A DNA stretch of 64,000 bases from positions 3,299,800 through 3,363,799 of the forward strand of contig CAJINV010000007.1 of the NCBI GenBank assembly GCA_905178155.1, given 5' to 3'. Positions 30,501-42,609 of this stretch are shown here, one piece after another. The position numbers and the translations under genes are program-made. Under the pieces are notes generated by a model that was not told the origin of the DNA, made no database searches, and saw only the letters and a program-made list of their open reading frames with translations. The stretch is from Amoebophrya sp. A120 (taxonomy: Eukaryota > Sar > Dinophyceae > Syndiniales > Amoebophryaceae). The first letter of the stretch is position 1. Every line of letters begins with the position of its first letter.

Positions 30501-32918
30501 CACCCCGCCACGGCAGGGACCCCCAGCGCGACATGGCTTGTACGCGAACGCACAAAGCAGCGGGTACGGACCGCCGATCGGCGCGAAAGCAAGGGCGGGA
30601 ACGCCGCGGAGCGCCACCGGGGATATGACCTTGGTTGGGCTGGGCTCGGTTGCAAAGGCGGGAAGACCGCCCTCTCCGAGATTGGTAGAGATTTTCATCT
30701 TGATGTTTGGTGTAACCTGAATTGGTATACTGTTCAACTGTGCACGGATCCCCATTCCTCTGAAATGTCATGCCTTTTTAGTCTCTACTATCTGGAATGC
30801 ACAATTTCCACATGCCGATGACTCGTCAAAAACTCCACCTCTTCCTTCTTCCCAGGGCCAACAACCGGCTTCCGCGAACAACCCGGAACAACAGGGAAAG
30901 CGCGTGGGCGGGTGGACCGCGAAGTTGGCCGCGAGTACGGCGATTACCGCGGAAACGAAGGAGCTTGAGGAGGAGAGGAACAAACTCAACCTGGAGATCC
31001 AGGAGCTCTCGGAGCGGCGGAAAAAGGCGGAGAAGACGGTGCAGGAGCTGCAACGCGAGGAAGCAGAACTAACGATTAAAGAGGAGGAAGCAGTGATGCA
31101 ACGCGACGAGTTCATCGAGAGACTCAAGTCCGCCCGCGAAACGTGGCAGGCGAAGATCCAGGCGAAGAAAAAGCAGAAGGACGAGATGGAGCGGAAGGTG
31201 GAGATTAGCCGGAAAGAGCTCCGCTACGCCACGGAGCGGTTTGATACGCTGCAGCGGACGAAGCAGCTGGAACTCGAGGAGATCGCGAAGCACAACAACC
31301 GGAAAAAGTGCATTGAAGAGGAGTTCAAACTGCGACACAAGGAGGAGATGGCGAAGTTGAAGGAGATCGAGTCCTGGAAGGCGCGCATCGAGGAAGCGCA
31401 ACTGTACAAGCAGAAGATCCAGCAGAAAAGGTCGCTGTTGGTGTTGAAAACGAAGGAACGGTATCCTGTGCAAAAGTATCGTACTCGTACAAATGCAAGT
31501 CTTGCATTACAAATCTTGTTTCCAAGGCAAATCTGCATATACAAATTTTATTTCTCATGCTGAGGAAATTTGTCATGCATTTATACGAATAAGATACTTT
31601 TGCAGTTCATAAACAGTTCAACGAGTACATTGAGGTGAAGGGGAACATCCGGGTTTTCGTCCGGATCCGCCCGATGACGCCAGCGGAGGAATCCAACAAG
31701 GAGAAGGCGGCGCAGATGAAGATTGACGAGCGCAGCGGGAACATGGAACTGGAAAGCGCATCGTTTTTAAACGTGAGCGGGTGCGAGAAACAGACGAACA
31801 AGTGGACGTTTCACTACGACCGGGTCTTCAACACGGACGCAAGCCAGAAGATCGTGTTTGAGGAAATCTCGCAGCTGGTCAAATCGGCGCTGGACGGGTA
31901 CAAGGTCGCGATATTCGCCTATGGGCAGACAGGTAATGTGGATTTTTGTTCTCGAGATCGCATTTGTTTTGTTTTGCGGTCGTTCCGTACTGCACTTCTT
32001 AACTGAAACCATGCATAAGCATCAGCAACTGAGCGGCAAATGTCCATCACAGGCAGCGGCAAGACTTACACGATGGAGGGCCCCCCTCAGCAGGCGATCA
32101 CGGAAAAGAATTTCGAGCGCAACGCGGGCATGATCCCCCGGGCGGTAAAGCACGTGTTTCAGCACATGCGGAACACGAGCGGGTGGCAGTTTGAGTGCTC
32201 GATCAGCTTCATGGAGATCTACAACGAGAACATCCGGGACTTGCTGAACAAGGGCAAGGACGTCAGCGTCATCATGGCCCCCGACCACGAGAGCACCACG
32301 AACGCCAGCACGTTCAAGGTGGAGCGGGAGGAGGACGTCCGCGACGCCTTGCAACGAGCGCACTCGCTCCGGTCCTACGCCAGTACCGCGATCAACGACC
32401 GGTCCTCGCGGTCGCACACGGTGTTCCAGCTGAACCTCCACGGGAAGGGGCCCCGGAACACGACCTTGAAGGGGCTGCTGTCTTTGGTGGATTTAGCCGG
32501 CTCCGAGCGGGTGGAGAAATCAAAAGCGACCGGGGATCGGATGAAAGAGGCCCAGCACATCAATAAGTCTTTGTCCGCTTTAGCAGGCGTGATCACGGCG
32601 CTATCGGATAACAAGTCGTCGCACATCCCCTACCGGGACAGCAAGCTCACCCAGATGCTGAAAGACAGTCTCGGGGGGGACAGCAAGACCTTGATGTTTG
32701 CGAACATCTCCCCGTTGGACAAATACTTGTCGGAATCGATCAACAGCTTGAGATTCGCCGCGCAAGTGAACTCCGTGCACCACTCGCAGTCAACGGCCAA
32801 GCGGGGCACACCGGCCGGAAGTAAGACAGGAGCGGCAGCAGGGAGTGGTGGTACCGCGGGTGCCGCCGCGTCGAGCAGCAGTGGCGCGACCGGGGGTGCG
32901 GCCGGACCCAACAAGTGA
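27518..32918 (+). CDS. Kinesin with C-terminal motor (kinesin-14-like), very long N-terminal region
   Basis: Predicted exons are 27518-30079, 30271-30684, 30856-31459, 31615-31932 and 32053-32918, giving 1,587 residues. Residues 1-990 are low complexity and disordered. About 1000-1190 is a coiled-coil stalk (ELEEERNKLNLEIQEL). About 1200-1540 is the motor. The motor shows KGNIRVFVRIRP, the P-loop GQTGSGKT (about 1297), switch I NDRSSRSH, switch II LVDLAGSE, INKSLSALAGVI and YRDSKLTQML. A neck-motor junction of the form KGNIRVF and a C-terminal motor are typical of kinesin-14, usually a minus-end microtubule motor; directionality is inferred. The tail after the motor is Gly/Ala/Ser-rich. Introns 30080-30270, 30685-30855 and 31933-32052 are GT-AG and frame-restoring, and 31460-31614 is an introner. 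The first junction (SVK to VRAVAPQ) is what links the long disordered N-terminus to the kinesin; if it is wrong, the upstream 912-residue frame is a separate gene. Confidence 0.88.
31460..31614 (+). mobile_element. Introner element 5 (intron, 155 nt) in the kinesin stalk-motor junction
   Basis: Inverted termini match through GCAAAAGTATC, then TA-TCGTA-AAATGCA, with few mismatches (about 31468-31496 against 31576-31604). A short TSD, AAC, is at 31457-31459 and 31612-31614. Excision joins LKTKE to QFNEYIEVKGNIRVF in frame and produces the normal stalk-to-motor transition of a C-terminal kinesin. This is strong independent evidence that the segment is removed. GCATTACAAA lies at 31504-31513. No GT-AG junction fits. 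Confidence 0.88.
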
Positions 32919-34126
32919 GTGGATTGATGGTGCGCCGCGCAGGGGAAAGTGCTTGTAAAAGTCGCAGCAGTACAAACAATTTTCGATCGTACACTACATC
33001 TCGAGCTTTTTCTCGTAACCTTAATACTTGTAACAAACCGAAATAACACTTCCCGGTCGAACTCGAACGCCAGATTTGACCGCAGAGCTTGTTTCTATTT
33101 CACAAATATTAACCGAAGCGACCGAAACCGAAGGTGAATATCCGAAGCAACCAGATTTTTTGGAAATCATCAGCGTATTTTGTAGTCGAAGCACAGTAAA
33201 GTGATACAGGAAAATGTATGGCTCCATGCGGCCGAGATTCTGTGTGGAGTTCCTGAGTAACATCGAAATCAGTCGAAACAGATAAAGAGAAAAAAGAATG
33301 TCTGCAGGAAATAATTGTCCACGGTGGAACCTCCACTTGATGAATCATCGACAAGGTCCAGGGTCCAATCACATGAAAAATACAGTCGCAGCAACAAACC
33401 ACGAACAAGCTTTCTGTTTTCGGAAAGTGATTTACGCTGCCTTAGACTTTGTCAGTTCACAGGTGGCTATGCAGCTGTAAATGCTCCAGTTTTATTTGTG
33501 TTGCTTTTCTACCATGGATGCTGCTATCGCAATATCGTCTCACCGATCCTTCGTCGTCTTGCTCCGCTTCGATTTATTCGTAATTACACGGGATATTCCT
33601 GATCGGTTCTCGGTTTTCATCGTAGCTGTGATTTTGACTTTCGCCTCGTGACAACAGATCTACTGGCTGGTGCATCCATTTCGTTCGCGGTCAAGATTCG
33701 ACAGTCGCTCGCTGTCGCTTTTTGGCAAGGCGAGCAGCGCGTCGATGTGACTGAAGGTCGTGCGGTCTTCGTTGGTGCTTTATTGACGAGGAGGCAATAA
33801 GATGTGAGAGCTCGTGGAGTTGCTGCGGCTAGTAATTCTTTTCGCTTCATTTTCTGCTCCCGTCGCTGTGATAATGAGTATGTATCTATCACATTGTTGA
33901 AAAGTTGTAGCTTAGAAGACTCACTCTGAACAAAACATAGTTGGAGAGCGATGTAACTGCTGTCCAAGTTGTCCAAGACAAAAATGAAGTGATAAAGAAG
34001 GCCCTCAGAAGAAACTACTGAAACAGATTCCACTGCTCGAGCAATTACTGAACATTTCCGTTCGGTTTCGCTCCTCCACAGCTGCTGCTTCCCGCCCGGC
34101 GCTGACAGCTCTGTTTCGTCGTCAAG
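32919..34126. other. Intergenic region
   Basis: About 1.2 kb between the kinesin and the next gene. A minus-strand frame of 188 codons (33617-34183) overlaps the start of the next gene and has no motif, so it was not accepted. Composition is A+T-rich. No repeat or RNA was recognised. Confidence 0.45.
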
Positions 34127-37100
34127 ATGATTTCCGCCAGTCTGGACCATGGGGCGAGCGGCAGCTCGCTGGCGATCGGTCAATCTTCGTCGCCAAACAA
34201 GGAGTCGGGTATCAAATGTAAAAATGTCTGGGTCTGGAAGAAAGCAAGGTTGTCATGCTTGTCTGGCATGCCTCGAGGATCTGTGTTGCATAGGCACGAA
34301 AAGGTCCTCTTATCTGTCATGCAAAAACGCAGTTTGCCATGCGGAATACGTAACACATGGCAGCCAAAAAATTGTCATGCGTCGCTGCGTATTGCAGTGT
34401 GTCTATCGTTCACTTTTAGCATTACAAGTTTCCAGACCCAGACGTATTTGCAATCCATATCGGGGTTTGACGAGCAATTTCTGTCGAAATACGTGCAGCA
34501 GCGGGATGAAGCGGCGGAGGCGGTGCATCTACAAAGCGCGGACGAAGACGCAGCCTTGAATCTGGTTAGAAGCAGCTACTTACTTGCCTGCTAGTTTTGC
34601 ATTTTTATATGCAGGAGAACTCATGACCATGACCTTGACCTCATGTATGAAGCGCATAAACTTAAACATGCAGATTCATGTTCATCTTTCTCCACGAATG
34701 CTCTAAGTACTGATCTCGCTGCTTCTATCGTCACACGAAGATGTTGTAGTACAAACTACCTTCTTCAAAACTACAGGGGAACGACGCTGGTTCGAACGCC
34801 GATAGTGAAGAGGAACACGGTTTGAATGTCGAGCGCAAACTGTGCCTGTTTCAAACCCCGGCCATACAGCAAACGCTGCTCAAGTTCTGGCGCACGCTTC
34901 TGAAAACCGCAGCGAGTAAGGAACAGAGGGAGAGGGATAGGGAGGCAAAGCAGTCGGGAAGGGCTGCTACTCCAGTGGTGGAGTCGAGCACGATTGGGAT
35001 GGGTAATTTCTTTGTGAGGTCTGTTCTTGACGTCGTGGTTGTCGTGTATCCTGTTCTTCACACCAAGATCAAGCAAAATCAGTCGCGATTATGCTACAAA
35101 TGAATTCAACAGATACCTTCCTCCAGTTCAATATCTTGCTCCAGCGCGTTCTCCTCCAAGAGCAAGAACTCGACTTAAGTACGGCCCGCGCATCTGCGGT
35201 TACAGACTGGCTGGAGTCGACTACCATCGTAGCCGCGGATAACACTACTTTGACGTCGGACGATTCCCAATCGCATCAGTCGAGCATGGAAGACCAACGT
35301 AATTTAGGAGTTTTGTACGCTTGCATACCTCCGAGATGATTTTTTGATGCAAGCTGTCCTGCATTGTTTTCTATCAATCTTCAACATTCGACAGAATCCG
35401 CCAATCGTTCTACTGCATCAAGTACTGGCACGGCTGAAATTGAAATCAATAAAGTACGCCTTAAAGGTCCCATCGACGAACGGCGGATGACGATCGACCA
35501 ATTTGCGCTTTTTCTGTTTGACCTGACCGTGATCTGGTGTCACTTGAGCTACAGTTCCTTCCTCTTCTTCCTCGGCACCCTCTTCCTTCACACGACCAGC
35601 GCGGACCACTTGGAGACGGTCGAATTCAAATTGGAGGACGTGAAAAAAGTCCAGCCCTTGCCGCAGCAATTTTTCCAGATGGCGGCGGATGACTTTGAAT
35701 TTCCGACCATCTCCTCCAGCAAAGTGGTAGGTGTAGATCAACACGCCGATAGTCCTCACGCCGGGTTCTTTGAGCCGTCCCAGTCTACTACGGAGCAACT
35801 GCACACTGGCATTGGCGGGATTCTAGTCGGCAAAGGCGGGGCTTCGTCGTCCACATCTCTTAGCTCGCCCAGACAGTCGAACAAGTCCATGACAATCGCC
35901 GCAGCGCCACACTTACCCAGCTCGCTGGCGAACAGTCGTGCGTTTTTAGAAGGACAAGGAACTACAACAGCAGCTGACGCGGGGACTTTTTCACAGCAGA
36001 ACTTGTTTTCTGCGGCAGTTTCAACCACCGAGGTCTTCGGGGCGGGAACAACTAGTCAACAACAACAGCACACCTCCCGGAAGCAGGTAGAGCAGCAGCT
36101 ACAGGAAGAACAACTGCTCCACGACGAGCAAGACGAGGCGAAGCAGTTTGAGAAATGGTACCAGATGAACTTCCAGACCGAGGTATCAAATACGAAAATG
36201 CGTGGGTCTGGAAGATTGCGAGATTTGTCATGCTTGTCTGGCATGACCAAAAAGTTTGCGATGCGTATCCAAGAAGAGACTCTTTTGCCTGTCATGCAAA
36301 AACGCAGTTTGTCATGCGAAAAAGAAAAACGCAACACAAAGAAGCGCAGATATTTCTCATGCTTGGCTGTGCATTACAGAGCATTCATTATACCCAACGC
36401 AGCATTACGAGTTTCCAGACCCAGACATTTTTGCAATCCATACGAGGACGAAACGTTATTGTTCGTGCAACGGCAGATGTTCGAAGTGACCAGGGATATC
36501 CGAGCGGTTTTTCTCTTCCCCGGACCATCCGGCGGTAAGAACAACAAGCTGACGAACCGCGCACGGATACTGGAGCTCTTGGACGCAGCAAAGAGGCTGC
36601 AAATGGATTTGGAGAAAATTGCGCCGGTATATTGATTTGGAATGATAATTTGTGAGACTGAGAGTGAGCGTGAAGGGACTCCTCGTATGAAGAAGCATGC
36701 TCATGGTCATGAGCACGGCGCATTTTATTTAGAATATGTTGAATGACCCAACATGACCATGCATTGGAACTAGAAGTGGGAGTTGTCGGAACGGTAGCTG
36801 CTGCTTGATGATCATTCCGTCCTTTCAGGTCAAGGCTTCGGCGCTTCTCACCAGCGTCGGTCCGTACAACCGGGTAGAGCGGGCGGCGGCGATGAAACAG
36901 TCCATGTCTTCCCCTTCCACTAGCCCGGGAAAACATCATCAACCAGTCGCAACATCACCTGCGAGTCCTGGCAAGAAACATCAAGATTTCAGCCTGATTC
37001 CGAAATCCCTTCGCCCCGGGGGCGGCCGAATGCCACAGGACAAAGACCCGCACCCCTTCTACCAGACCCAAACGGAGGCGGCTGGCATGTACTTTTCCCA

Positions 37101-38781
37101 GGCGAAGAGACGGCCGGACAAGTACTTGGTGGTGGGGAAAGTCGAGGACTTCCGGCGGCGAAGGGCGAGCGGTGCGGCTGGCAACGTCAACATGTTTCAT
37201 CAACAACCGAAGGCCGGGGGGTCATCATTACATCATGGGACTGCTGCATCAAGTCCGGGGAAAACGAAGTTGTCCAGCTTGCACTCCGGGCAGGAGATGA
37301 GCAGCACGGTCGCCGATAGCAAGGGGAAACGGACCATGCTGGTCGAGACCGGCCACGGGTGGCGATCCGGGTTTTCCACCACGCAAAATGAACTGCCCCT
37401 CGGCGTGCCGCAGCGGTTCGGGGCGCCGGAGTTCCTGCGTTTCCCCTCGCAGGATGACGTGGAGCAGTGGAACCGGCCCAGGAGTCACAGTCCACCAAAA
37501 CTCAGCAGCAGCGTCGGGTTTCAAGTTCAACGCCAAAATCCCACGAGCGGGAGTGCAGGTGAAGCAGCTGCTCTATCAAGTACAACTTCTAAGGTCAACG
37601 CTTCTACTGCTGCGCTTGCCCCTGCTGCGAAACTACACGCATCCTCCGCCGACAAACTTTTACCTGCAGTGATGTCGCCCACAAAAGAGGCAGAAACGGT
37701 GCGGGACTTCGTGGCCAGGTTTGAAGTGTATTTGCGAGAGCAAGGACAGGTGGAAGAGCCGTTGCCGACTTACGATCTGCCAATAAGGATACCAGAGGTG
37801 AGTGGGAGAATTTTGGCAGCGTGTTTTGTCAAAATATTCCGTTTTGTTTTGCATAGATTTTGGTTCGTATAATGCTTATGCTATGCATCCCAGAAATGCG
37901 TTGTACCCCACCCAAATCTATCAGGTTTATTCGAACCAGCTGAAACCTTGGCTCGCAACGAAAGCGGACGATATCCTTTACTGGGTCAAGGGACAGGAGG
38001 AGCAAGTGGTGGAGAAAACGCGGAAATTCCAGTCCATTCAGGGGCTCCCCGGTCCCCTGGCCAACGGCTCCGCCACTGTGTGGAGCGACATGCGGGCGCG
38101 CTTGGCCCGGATCCTGGCCCGGGGCGAGAAGCGAGTCGAGCGGAAAAAGAAGAAGAAGCAGCCGGGCGCGAAAAAGAAAAAGCGCGAAATGGCGGAGCAG
38201 CACGGCGGGACGGAGAAGATGCAGACGTTTGTCGTGCCAAGCAGCGTGAATGTGAGCACTGGTGCGGGTTCTGCTGCTGGAGACAAGAGTAACAGTGCAG
38301 CGGCTGCTGGTGCTGCTAATAAAATGAACTATCAGCAATTCGCGGACGCGAAGGCGCATATAAATCGCCTCGCCGACCCACCAAATGCTGCGAGCAAGGG
38401 GACCAGGAGAGGTACTGTAGTTCTTCCCTTCGTAGAATCGATTCATTTCACAAATTTTCCGCCCGAAGAGGAAGCAGAACTTTTTTGCTTTGAGACGACT
38501 CTGTATTCAACATCAACATTCATTGTGCAACTACAACACCAGGTCGCGGCGCCGGCGGGCCGGACAAGAAACTGCCGACTTGGGTTAAAGACCTCCCAGG
38601 GCGCGAATTCGCGTCGTTCCTCGCCCAGAAAGTGGTCGATGAGCAGAACCTGTTGCAGAATGTGTCACAGGCAGAAAGGATACGCATTTCGCCGAACGAT
38701 GAAGAGATCTGCAGTCCGGGGATGCCGACGCCGAACGATTTGCCGTCGGTTTTGTGGAAGCCCGGGGAGAGCTATGCTTGA
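34127..38781 (+). CDS. Orphan nine-exon gene with two introners
   Basis: Predicted exons are 34127-34209, 34465-34564, 34777-35002, 35083-35298, 35395-36183, 36448-36626, 36829-37797, 37925-38411 and 38543-38781, giving 1,095 residues. Six introns are GT-AG and two are introners. Every junction preserves the frame, and the last one replaces a low-quality reading frame by one ending LWKPGESYA. Residues about 215-250 are strongly hydrophobic (FALFLFDLTVIWCHLSYSS then FLFFLGTLFLH), a likely membrane helix or hairpin. Regions before it are helical (QQTLLKFWRTLLKT, FNILLQRVLLQEQEL). Residues about 270-450 are Ser/Gln-rich. Later segments include DETLLFVQRQMFEV, PHPFYQTQTEAAGMYF and a Lys-rich patch. 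No family was recognised. The number of small exons makes exact boundaries less certain than the gene itself. Confidence 0.75.
34210..34464 (+). mobile_element. Introner element 6 (intron, 255 nt; GGGTCTGGAA family)
   Basis: The TSD TCGGG is at 34205-34209 and 34460-34464. The left terminus TATCAAATGTAAAAATG ending GGGTCTGGAA is matched inversely by TTCCAGACCCAGACG near 34429-34443. The far right end (GCAATCCATA) has drifted from the left. The length is a multiple of three and the frame is open across it, so retention would add 85 residues. Excision joins PNKESG to FDEQFLSKY. It is the same family as the elements at 25451 and 36184. The best sliding option gives GT at the left but GG at the right. 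Confidence 0.9.
34565..34776 (+). other. Canonical GT-AG intron example
   Basis: Begins GTTAGA and ends AAACTACAG; 212 nt, phase 0. It joins ALNL to GNDAGSNADSEEE in the orphan gene at 34127. Unlike the introners it has no terminal inverted repeat or target duplication. It is listed to show that ordinary spliceosomal introns and introners occur side by side in one transcript. Confidence 0.75.
36184..36447 (+). mobile_element. Introner element 7 (intron, 264 nt; GGGTCTGGAA family)
   Basis: The TSD CGAGG is at 36179-36183 and 36443-36447. The left end TATCAAATACGAAAATG to GGGTCTGGAA (ending 36213) is matched inversely by TTCCAGACCCAGAC (36413-36426). The right edge GCAATCCATA equals that of the element at 34210. 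Its length is a multiple of three with no stop in frame. Excision joins FQTE to DETLLFVQRQ. This is the only introner here that can be cut as GT-AG (36183-36446) by sliding within the TSD. Confidence 0.9.
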
Positions 38782-39819
38782 GTAATTAAGCGAGGCTTTT
38801 CGTAATTTTCAACACGCACTACCCCTACGGTCCGAAGCAAATTCAAATCAAATGCTAACGTTATAGATACTACTAGGATGCATCGAAACGAAACACAAAC
38901 AAGCTGCTGTCAAAAATGATCCAATTGCGAAGGAGAGCAAGATCGAACTACGAGCGCTCGACAGCAGCCTGAGGTCGTAGAAGCTAAATGTAGAATTGAT
39001 GAACGCAAAAGAAGAACAGTAGGACTAGCATTGTGCCTACGCTGAATGTAGTCTCGGAGGTTTGCCAAGTTTCAAACAATAGCACCACGAAGAAGAATAG
39101 GTGAAGAAATTATCTCGTTGAAGATGTTGTACTTGTACAAATGGATTTAACACGAACACGATGGCCAAAAGAAAAAGCCTATGCGGCCGCAAAGAAAACC
39201 TGAACCGCCGAAACGTATTTCGCAAAGCACATCAGGAACTGCATGTGGTTGGCTCTTCCTCTCTTGATGTTGGCGCCTTGTTTGGTCCGCCTTCACGTTT
39301 TCATTTTGTGCGGGGTCGTCGCTCGTGGTCCACCTTTGTGAGGTTTGATGTTGATCCATCTCGGTGGAAAGTTCATCCTCATCGATAATTTCACTTGTCC
39401 ATCGTTCAATGCAAAGTTCAAGGTCAATTTCAGTCGTGAACAAAAAGGGACTCTTCGCTTCTCGGAATTCAAGGGCCTGGGGGGGATATTTCTGAGCTCA
39501 TAGTCGTCCTCTGTTAAAATCATCATTATCATTTCATTTTTTGTGACAACGCACATATATACCAATACGAAGCCTTCATCGCCGGGACGAGTTGTAGCAG
39601 TCCGTCTAGGTTTTTTTTTTCTAAGTAATGGTCGACTTTACAGCTAGGCCTAGGACAACCACAACTCCAAGGTCTAGCGTGCCTCCACGAGCAGCCGCTC
39701 TCGTCAATTCGGATGTTTCGGGCATCGTCTACCTAAAAGATTTGGTGCGCATCTTTCAAAAGGTTTCGAAATAGTAGCTGCTACTGCTACTTCTCGGAAA
39801 TAAATCAAGGTTGAAAAGA
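38782..39819. other. Intergenic region
   Basis: About 1 kb, A+T-rich. A 75-codon frame at 39161-39388 and minus-strand frames at 39037-39941 have no motif and atypical composition. No repeat or RNA was recognised. The last 100 bp are the presumed 5' UTR of the next gene. Confidence 0.45.
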
Positions 39820-41604
39820 ATGAACAAGCAGGTGGAGATCCAGCTCCAGCCGGGTTCGAACCCTTTCTGGTTCGCCATTCTCGACGGGCTGCACCCCCTC
39901 CGGCCGGAGGAACGGTTGTTCCGTGCAACCAGATGCATCATGACGCAGGTGATCGTGGAAAGAGATCATGACAGCCGACGCGTTTTCGAAGCGGACAATT
40001 TCGTCAACGAGGATTTTTTCAGCTCCAACGTGCACGTGTTCGAATACTACGGGGCGAAGGCACCCAAAGCGGAGCAGATCCGCGACTTCCACGTGCGGGA
40101 TTTTGACAAACACTTCCTCCTCGACCCGTCTTCGTTTCCGAAAATCACCGACGTCAACAGCGGAGTCGGGCAGGGTGCGCACTTCAACCCCTTAGCCCCC
40201 GACGTGGGCGGGAGTTGTCCGGTGGAGGCGTTGCCGCGGGACGAAGACTGGACGTTCATGGAGGAACTGGACACGGATTTACCAGAGGATTCCGTGATAG
40301 ACAACTTTTTGAAGACCAAGATGCGACTCCGTGACGACTGCCGGAAAGATTTGCTGGCGCAAGCCGGGGTGTTTTCCTACGTCAAGATCCAGATTCAAAA
40401 CAAATTTCTCCCAAGGCAGACGTTTGAAACGTATCAATGTTTTTCATTGCGCCCGCTCGTTCCTCGATTCGGATGTACTGTAGGATGAAAGTTAGTATAG
40501 AGATCATGCCATCGCGGCATCACAAAAATGAAGCATGTGTGCAGCACGCAGTAGGAGATCGATCCAAAAAATCAAAAGGTACGTGAGCTTACGTGCAATT
40601 CTGCAAGACCCCGGGCGCTGGTTGAAGGGCGTTTGGCTAGACCTGCTCCCACCAAACGCTGGCCTGGATCCGTCGGTGATGCACAATTTGTCACTGCAGC
40701 GGGGCCGCTTCAAGACAAACACACCGAAAGTATAATCATGATTCAATGGTATTGTTGGTGTGCAGCTGGTGACGAGTTTTTCATTTTTGCTTCATTGTTC
40801 CACTTAGAAGAAAGCCTCGCTGTTTATTTTCTCGAGTGGCCTCCTGGGCATTAATATCGAAACTGGAAATCAAGATCAACAGTCTTTCTAGAAGCTGTGG
40901 AGATGGTCGTTTCAACCCCACATGATCTTCTTCAGATCAAAGTCTGCGCCGGTCTGGGTCTCTCCGACGCGCATATCCAGTCCCTCCTCGAGCCCAACCT
41001 CGGCCCCTCCTGGACCGACGTGCTTAGGGAGGGTTTTCAAGAGACCGCACACCAACTTTCCATCGCGAGGGCGGAGCTGGCCAGCCACGGCCTCGAACTC
41101 TCCACCGGCGGCGTGGCAGGCGGAACATCAAATGTAGGCGACAAAAACAAAAACCCGAACGAGTTTTCCTCCGCCGCAACAACCACCAGTGGCGCCACGG
41201 TGAGCAAGCGACCACGGTCGGACGCGAAGTCTTTGAAGCACTTGCACCTCGAGAAGGAAGAGTGGCGGTTGCACACTTGGAACCTGGCCTCGTTGGTGGA
41301 CCAGCTGAGACGAGATGTGTTGCAGAAAGAACAGGACGTGCGGGACTACTTTCTCCGCGATCAACCCCTGAAGATCAGCATACCAATCGTGGACAGCGGG
41401 ACCTCCGGGACGAGCGGAGAAATACGGGGTGCTAGTGGTGCAGCTGTGATGAACGCCGGCAGCATGCAGCAGAAAAATAAGCCAAGCGGTGCGGGCGGAG
41501 GTGGCAACTCTGGGCGCGGGACGGAAATGCAGAGGCCAGTGAAGAATGTTCCTGTAGTCACGAAAGTTGCCCAACGGAAAATGGCCAGGATGCAGTATGT
41601 GTAG
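39820..41604 (+). CDS. Orphan gene, three exons
   Basis: Predicted exons are 39820-40430, 40579-40729 and 40936-41604, giving 476 residues. Introns GTATCA...AAAAG (148 nt) and GTATAA...CTTCAG (206 nt) restore the frame: QTFET joins YVSLRAILQDPG, and KTNTPK joins IKVCAGLGLSD. The ATG at 39820 is the first in frame. The N-terminal 200 residues look globular (NPFWFAILDGLHPL, NSGVGQGAHFNPLAP). Residues about 200-290 are helical with GRWLKGVWLDLLPP and SDAHIQSLLEPNLG. Further on are a Lys/Glu-rich helix (LHLEKEEWRLHTWN) and a Gly/Ser-rich tail. No membrane segment or signal peptide is evident. No family was recognised. Confidence 0.75.
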
Positions 41605-42609
41605 ATGAAATTTTGTTCTTTATTTCGGGGCCCAGGAGAACAGGCGTACTGCTTTTGCGACCCCACGCAACCAGCCAAACAAAAAATTATATGCTCTTTT
41701 TTGTAAAAAAATACTCAACTACTAACAACTACTCCCTCGTGAATATCAATTTCCTAGAAACCATTTCGCCATCGTGTATGATCATGAAACTGAAAGGGTG
41801 GAGTGCCACTTCTTTGTACAAAACGATAGAAACATGTCGAACAATGACAGCACACTACTTTTTCCCGACTGTGACTTAGCAAGTCTCTTGATGAGCCTAA
41901 GTGCTCTATTTCAGTTGGTTTTCAACTGCTCTTCCTTCTGTTCATGTTCGAGATGAAAAGATGCCTGTTCAACGACGCAAAACCAAAACGCAAAGTGGAA
42001 GCATGTGCATGTCTAATTCAGTTGGTGAACAACGGCGAGATTGATTTGGTACCTGAAGAACAAGACGTAGAAGATTCGTAGGCGTATGCAGGATGATCTT
42101 GGCCTTTAGCGAACGTCGGTCCGCGACGCATTGCTGAAGCGAATACGTAAGTCTGCATTGATGCTCGTGCTATCAAAGCGAGTCTGAAAAGTTCCTCTTC
42201 CAAGTTCTCGCAGCGATCTCTTCCGAACATACTACACTCGTCTCTACGTGAGGCTCGAGACGCATCTTCCCATGATCTACGTGAGGCTGACGAGGTACCT
42301 GGGAACCGCATCTTCCCATGCGAGGTGAGACGCAAATTTAGGCCTTTGCCCCCCCCTTTTTGGGACCTGCACACAAAAAACGTTTTTTGTGAACAATTAT
42401 TGTATTGTATTGTATTGTGGCGATACATGAGTTTTGATCTGCTACACATTTTTTTCTGTTGCTCTACGAAATATAGATGCGACGGCATGATGAAGATGCA
42501 TGTTGTGATATTACAGAGTATGAGTATGTACATTTAAACTACTCGCTTGTGCTTCCTTGTGCTACGTTGGCACAACGCATGATTTTCTCGGCCATATGTG
42601 CAGATAAGT
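41605..42609. other. Intergenic region
   Basis: About 1 kb. It holds a short tandem duplication at 42243-42320 and an ATTGT microsatellite at about 42398-42417. The palindrome-like CACAAAAAACGTTTTTTGTG is at about 42371-42390. Minus-strand frames here have no motif. No gene is supported. Confidence 0.5.
42243..42320. repeat. Imperfect tandem duplication
   Basis: TCTACGTGAGGCT is at 42243-42255 and 42276-42288. CGCATCTTCCCATG is at 42261-42274 and 42307-42320. Two adjacent copies of a unit of about 35-45 bp differ by an insertion between the two blocks. Confidence 0.7.

Noticed and set aside
33617-34183. A 188-codon minus-strand frame
   Set aside because: It overlaps the start of the well-supported gene at 34127, has no motif, and would be the only minus-strand gene.
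39161-39388. A 75-codon plus-strand frame
   Set aside because: Too short and without motif; A+T-rich spacer lies on both sides.
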